From assembly GCF_014695775.1 (NCBI RefSeq), contig NZ_JACJOX010000068.1, positions 1 through 64,000 of the forward strand: a stretch of DNA of 64,000 nt. The letters are read 5' to 3'. The notes under the pieces are model-generated. The model had not been told where the DNA came from. It saw nothing but the letters and a program-made list of their open reading frames with translations, and searched no databases. This document shows, one piece after another, positions 61,104-64,000 of the stretch. The position numbers were made by a program, and so were the translations under genes. The first letter of the stretch is position 1. Every line of letters begins with the position of its first letter. The stretch is from Leptolyngbya sp. FACHB-60. Its GTDB lineage: Bacteria > Cyanobacteriota > Cyanobacteriia > Phormidesmidales > Phormidesmidaceae.

Positions 61104-61315
61104 ACCGACTTAAACGATCTCCATTACTTTGGCCACTAGCCGCATCTACCGGTTAAAACTGGTATAGCCATCGCCAGGTCGATTACAGCATTCTGTATGC
61201 CCTCTTGTCGCGATCGCTACACGCCAGTGCGCCACCCTAGGTTTTGCTATTAGCAGTGACTACTGTGCAGCGCAGTGGCCAACGCTATTCAGTACGTCTG
61301 TCAAGGGTCTGTCCT

Positions 61316-61516
61316 ATGTCGTCAACATCTCAGCCTGGCTGCCCCATCACCGATTTAGTCAGCCAGTTTATTCAGGCCCGCGCCATTACCCAGACCCAGT
61401 ATCAGGAGCTAACCACCCTAGTACTGGCCGATGGCACCATCGACGAGAGCGAACGCAAGCAGGTCAATCGCCTATTCGACGCAATTCAGCTTGGGCGGGT
61501 GAAGATTTTGGACTAG
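61316..61516 (+). CDS. Small conserved protein, unknown function
   Basis: 66 residues from ATG 61316; the frame is open to 61244. Two helices: ITDLVSQFIQARAIT and YQELTTLVLADGTIDESERKQVNRLFDAIQLG, an arrangement resembling a minimal TerB/EF-hand-like helical protein (L-x-D-G-x-I-x-x-x-E). I do not recognise a named family. It sits before a purine-rich inverted repeat. Confidence 0.65.
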   Translation: MSSTSQPGCPITDLVSQFIQARAITQTQYQELTTLVLADGTIDESERKQVNRLFDAIQLGRVKILD

Positions 61517-61528
61517 GGGACTAGGGGA

Positions 61529-61675
61529 GGTGAGGGAGATGGGGGGATAGGGAAGGTGGGGGAGACGGGGAAGATGGGGGGATGAGTAGAAAGGAAAGGC
61601 GACTTTTGCCACGACTATCTCTTGCAAGGACAGGTTTCTCTTCTCCCTTACCTCCCTCACCTTCCCCATCTTCCC
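61529..61675. terminator. Purine/pyrimidine inverted repeat between convergent genes
   Basis: GGGAAGATGGGG (61568-61579) pairs with 61664-61675, and GGTGAGGGAG (61529-61538) matches the complement of 61652-61661. The left half is G-rich, the right half C/T-rich, so alternative pairings are possible. It occupies the 171-bp gap between the small-protein gene and convergent thiO-thiG and probably ends both transcripts. Confidence 0.5.
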
Positions 61676-61687
61676 TACCCGTCACTC

Positions 61688-63673
61688 CTACTCCGTCACC
61701 CGTCCCGTCAGCGGCGAGCTGGCGATCGCTGCCCGCTGCACCGGAATCCGGCCAGCGCGGTAAGCCAGGCGACCAGCCAGGGTAGCTAGGCCCATGGCGC
61801 GACCCATGGCGATCGGGTTGGCGGCTTTGGCGATCGCGGTATTGATCAGCAGGGCATCGGCCCCCATTTCCATGGCTTCGGCGGCTTCGCTGGGGGTGCC
61901 AATGCCGGCATCTACCACAACTGGAATATTGGCGGTTTCAATGATGATTTGAATATTGGCGGCATTGCGAATTCCCTGGCCCGAGCCAATGGGTGACCCC
62001 AGCGGCATGACGGTGGCGCAGCCTACCTCTTCTAATCGCTTGGCCAGCAGCGGGTCGGCGTTGATGTAGGGCAGCACCGCAAAGCCTTCTTTTACAAGCT
62101 GTTCAGCGGCTTCCAGGGTGCCAATGGGGTCGGGCAGCAGGTACTTGGCGTCGGGAATGACTTCGAGCTTGACGAAGTTGTTGTCTTCTTGACCCAGCAG
62201 TTTAGCCATTTCGCGGCCCAGGCGGGCGACCCGGATGGCTTCCTCGGCGGTTTTGCAGCCCGCTGTGTTGGGCAGCATCCAGATTCTTGACCAGTCGAGG
62301 GCTTCGGCTAGCCCCTGGTGGCCAGGGGCGTTGGTCTGCACCCGTCGCACCGCGACAGTAACAATTTCGCAGCCGCTGGCGGCAATGCTCTGGCGCATCA
62401 CCCCAAAATCGTCATACTTGCCGGTGCCGGTCATCAGCCGAGACGAAAAGGTGCGCCCAGCGATGGTCAGAGGGGTGTCAGTCAAGTCGTTGGTGAAGGA
62501 CAGATTCGTTCCCAGAGTAGCCGGGGTCGCAGGGGCAGCATCGGTAAAGGTCATAGCCTGAGGGGTAGGAGAAACAGCGGAAAGGTTGGGAAGTGCCGGC
62601 GGGGCGGTGTGGAAGCGCTGCCAAGAGAACGCATCTAAGCGCGGGTCTGGCTTGCCCAGCACCGCCTGGGCCACCAGTTGAGCCGTAATGGGGGTAAGCA
62701 AAATGCCGTTGCGGTAGTGGCCCGTGGCCAGGGTGAGGTTGGCGGCGGGGCCAGGGCCGAGGATGGGCCACTCGTCGGGGGTGGCGGGGCGATATCCCCA
62801 CCAGGTCTCTTCAAGGGTGAAGTCGGCCAGCAGGGGCAGCAGGGCGATTGCATTGCCCACCAGCTGGTGTACTCCGCCCGCCGTATTGTGGGGCGCAAAC
62901 CCAACGTCTTGGCTGGTGGCCCCTAGCACAATGCGACCATCCCGGCGGGGCACGATGTAGATGTCTTCGCCAAACAGCACCCGCTGCAAGGGTTGAGGGG
63001 TGCTATAGCCGAGGGGCACCCGCAGGCTCGCCATTTCGCCCTTTCTGGGAAATACCGGTAGGGGCAATAGCTCGTGGGCCCAGGCCCCGGTGGCCAATAC
63101 CACCTGGTCAGCGCTAAAGTCACCTGCCTGGGCCGTGCAGACCCGCTCAATGCGCCCCTGATACTGGCGCAGGGCGATCGCCCCAGTGCCCTCGTGCAGG
63201 ATCACCCCCAGGTCAATGACCGCCGATCGCAGCGCCTGCACCAGCAATCGGTTATCCACCTGGCCCTCGTCGGGGTGCCAAAGCGCCCCCTGCACGTCGT
63301 GGCTGAGGCCCGGCTGGTAGTAAGCTAGGGTCGCGGCATCTAACCAGCCCTCTGTAGGTAGTTCTGGAGCCGTGCGGCGCGGAGCCAAAATGCCGCAAGG
63401 CCAGTAGCCCACCGACTGCCCGGTGAGCGCTTCCAACTTACTCACCCAGCTGGGATACAGCGCCAGGCTGGCGAGGGCGAGATCGAGCATCGGCCCTGAC
63501 GGCAACCCTTCTGCCTGGGGGGCTAGCATGCCCGCAGCGGCGTGGCTGGCGGCCTGCTGAAAGTCACGGCTGAGCACGGTGACGGTGGCCCCCTGCTGCC
63601 GCAGCTCTAGGGCGCTCGCCAAGCCAATAACCCCGCCGCCCACTACCAGGACGTCGCTTCCCTGATTTGCCAT
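61688..63673 (-). CDS. thiO/thiG: Glycine oxidase ThiO fused to thiazole synthase ThiG
   Basis: 661 residues. The N-terminal FAD enzyme (1-360) has VLVVGGGVIGLASALELRQQG (G-x-G-x-x-G), HAAAGMLAPQAE, P.RKGEM and W-G-Y-R-P-A-T-P-D..P..GP. After a low-complexity linker (about 360-400), ThiG follows: RLMTGTGKY, V-T-V-A-V-R-R, LPNTAGC.TA.EA...A.L.RE, N-F-V-K-L-E-V-I-P (Schiff-base lysine), M-P-L-G-S-P-I-G-S-G-Q-G and VVDAGIGTPS. ThiO supplies dehydroglycine and ThiG builds the thiazole ring of thiamine. The fusion is known in cyanobacteria. Confidence 0.96.
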   Translation of the reverse strand: MANQGSDVLVVGGGVIGLASALELRQQGATVTVLSRDFQQAASHAAAGMLAPQAEGLPSGPMLDLALASLALYPSWVSKLEALTGQSVGYWPCGILAPRRTAPELPTEGWLDAATLAYYQPGLSHDVQGALWHPDEGQVDNRLLVQALRSAVIDLGVILHEGTGAIALRQYQGRIERVCTAQAGDFSADQVVLATGAWAHELLPLPVFPRKGEMASLRVPLGYSTPQPLQRVLFGEDIYIVPRRDGRIVLGATSQDVGFAPHNTAGGVHQLVGNAIALLPLLADFTLEETWWGYRPATPDEWPILGPGPAANLTLATGHYRNGILLTPITAQLVAQAVLGKPDPRLDAFSWQRFHTAPPALPNLSAVSPTPQAMTFTDAAPATPATLGTNLSFTNDLTDTPLTIAGRTFSSRLMTGTGKYDDFGVMRQSIAASGCEIVTVAVRRVQTNAPGHQGLAEALDWSRIWMLPNTAGCKTAEEAIRVARLGREMAKLLGQEDNNFVKLEVIPDAKYLLPDPIGTLEAAEQLVKEGFAVLPYINADPLLAKRLEEVGCATVMPLGSPIGSGQGIRNAANIQIIIETANIPVVVDAGIGTPSEAAEAMEMGADALLINTAIAKAANPIAMGRAMGLATLAGRLAYRAGRIPVQRAAIASSPLTGRVTE

Positions 63674-63751
63674 GCGTTTAACTCAAGTGCTCAGCCTCAT
63701 TTTAGGCCACTGGAGGGCGCACCGCCGCGCCTCTGTCGCAGGAGAATGGGC

Positions 63752-64000
63752 CTACCACAGGGCTGGAATCGAGTCTAATTCGGGGTCGGAGGCTGGACGC
63801 TGCACCGCATCGGGCTGCACTAAACCCGGCTGAATAGGCGCAATGTCGCCACCCGTGGCCGGAAAGGTAGTTGCCGCTCCGGTGCGGGGAATTACGTTGC
63901 CAGGGGCAGGGTTGACGCCATTGGCTCCCGTTGTCCCCGTGTTGTCTGGCGAGAGGGTGGCGCGATCGCTGCCCTGGTCGGTAAACGTGCTGTCGCCCCT
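63752..64000 (-). CDS. C-terminal tail of an unidentified Pro/Gly/Thr-rich protein
   Basis: The minus-strand frame entering from the right edge is open for 82 codons and stops at TAG 63752-63754. The composition is low complexity: many Gly, Pro, Thr, Asp (GANGVNPAPGNVIPRTG, VQPDAVQRPASDPELDSIPALW at the end). It may be the disordered tail of a secreted or membrane protein. No domain is visible, and the start lies outside the window. Confidence 0.55.
   Translation of the reverse strand, partial: RGDSTFTDQGSDRATLSPDNTGTTGANGVNPAPGNVIPRTGAATTFPATGGDIAPIQPGLVQPDAVQRPASDPELDSIPALW

Overview
The window reads as chromosomal DNA of a filamentous, non-heterocystous, Leptolyngbya/Nodosilinea-like cyanobacterium. 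The evidence is photosystem genes at the left edge (psbD 5' end, ycf4), two PAP/fibrillin genes, DUF3134, an NtcA-type box in front of glnB, a ThiO-ThiG fusion, fairly high GC, and very frequent HIP1 octamers (GCGATCGC) inside and between genes. The genus is an inference. I see no rRNA, tRNA or CRISPR array.

Layout. 1-16 kb is mostly housekeeping: psbD / ycf4 (divergent), a cyclophilin lipoprotein, a ketoacyl synthase overlapping a convergent Orn/Lys/Arg decarboxylase, DUF427, ilvC, an SDR, a small divergent pair with an XRE regulator, a solitary zinc-ribbon PD-(D/E)XK nuclease, msrA, a PemK-type toxin-antitoxin pair, gshB, ridA, a Nudix hydrolase, malQ, a CBS protein, and an AEC transporter with a peptidoglycan-binding protein. 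16-32 kb holds a VanY-type carboxypeptidase, a 1098-aa AsmA/TamB-like envelope protein of unusual architecture, an M41-like peptidase without AAA domain, fibrillin, mraY, an isochorismatase-like hydrolase, glnB with operator and terminator, folC, a purple-acid-phosphatase-like enzyme, a TonB-like protein, a group 2 sigma factor and a LURP-one-like protein.

32-43 kb is the accessory part: the stub of a leucine-rich-repeat gene, a membrane-anchored NACHT NTPase with a C-terminal FGE/SUMF1-like domain, a REP-associated (RAYT) transposase beside a palindrome, DUF2283, a RarA-methyltransferase-like fusion, HigBA, an ATP-dependent DNA ligase and an aspartoacylase-like hydrolase. 43-51 kb returns to metabolism: FMN reductase, glycolate dehydrogenase GlcF, fibrillin, PHP phosphoesterase, a SprT-like HExxH protein, a pentapeptide-repeat protein, cobH and threonine aldolase, followed by a 63-bp tandem repeat and a DUF3124 lipoprotein.

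51-61 kb is a signalling and decay zone. A BrkB/LysE deletion scar lies next to a 1657-aa RHH-PAS-GAF hybrid histidine kinase. Then come a frameshifted GGDEF pseudogene, the tail of a glycosidase gene, and a Tat-lipoprotein solute-binding protein translationally coupled to a membrane sensor that is now separated by stop codons from a PAS-GGDEF-EAL protein. The window closes with ThiO-ThiG and the C-terminal tail of an unidentified protein.

Recurrent non-coding structure includes long near-perfect palindromes (5158, 7416, 32211, 35392), purine-rich G-tracts at gene borders (11521, 13698, 49923, 61529), and operator-like inverted repeats (7551). The best candidates for something new are the NACHT-FGE protein, the 1098-aa protein with its M41-like neighbour, and the broken solute-binding / c-di-GMP module.
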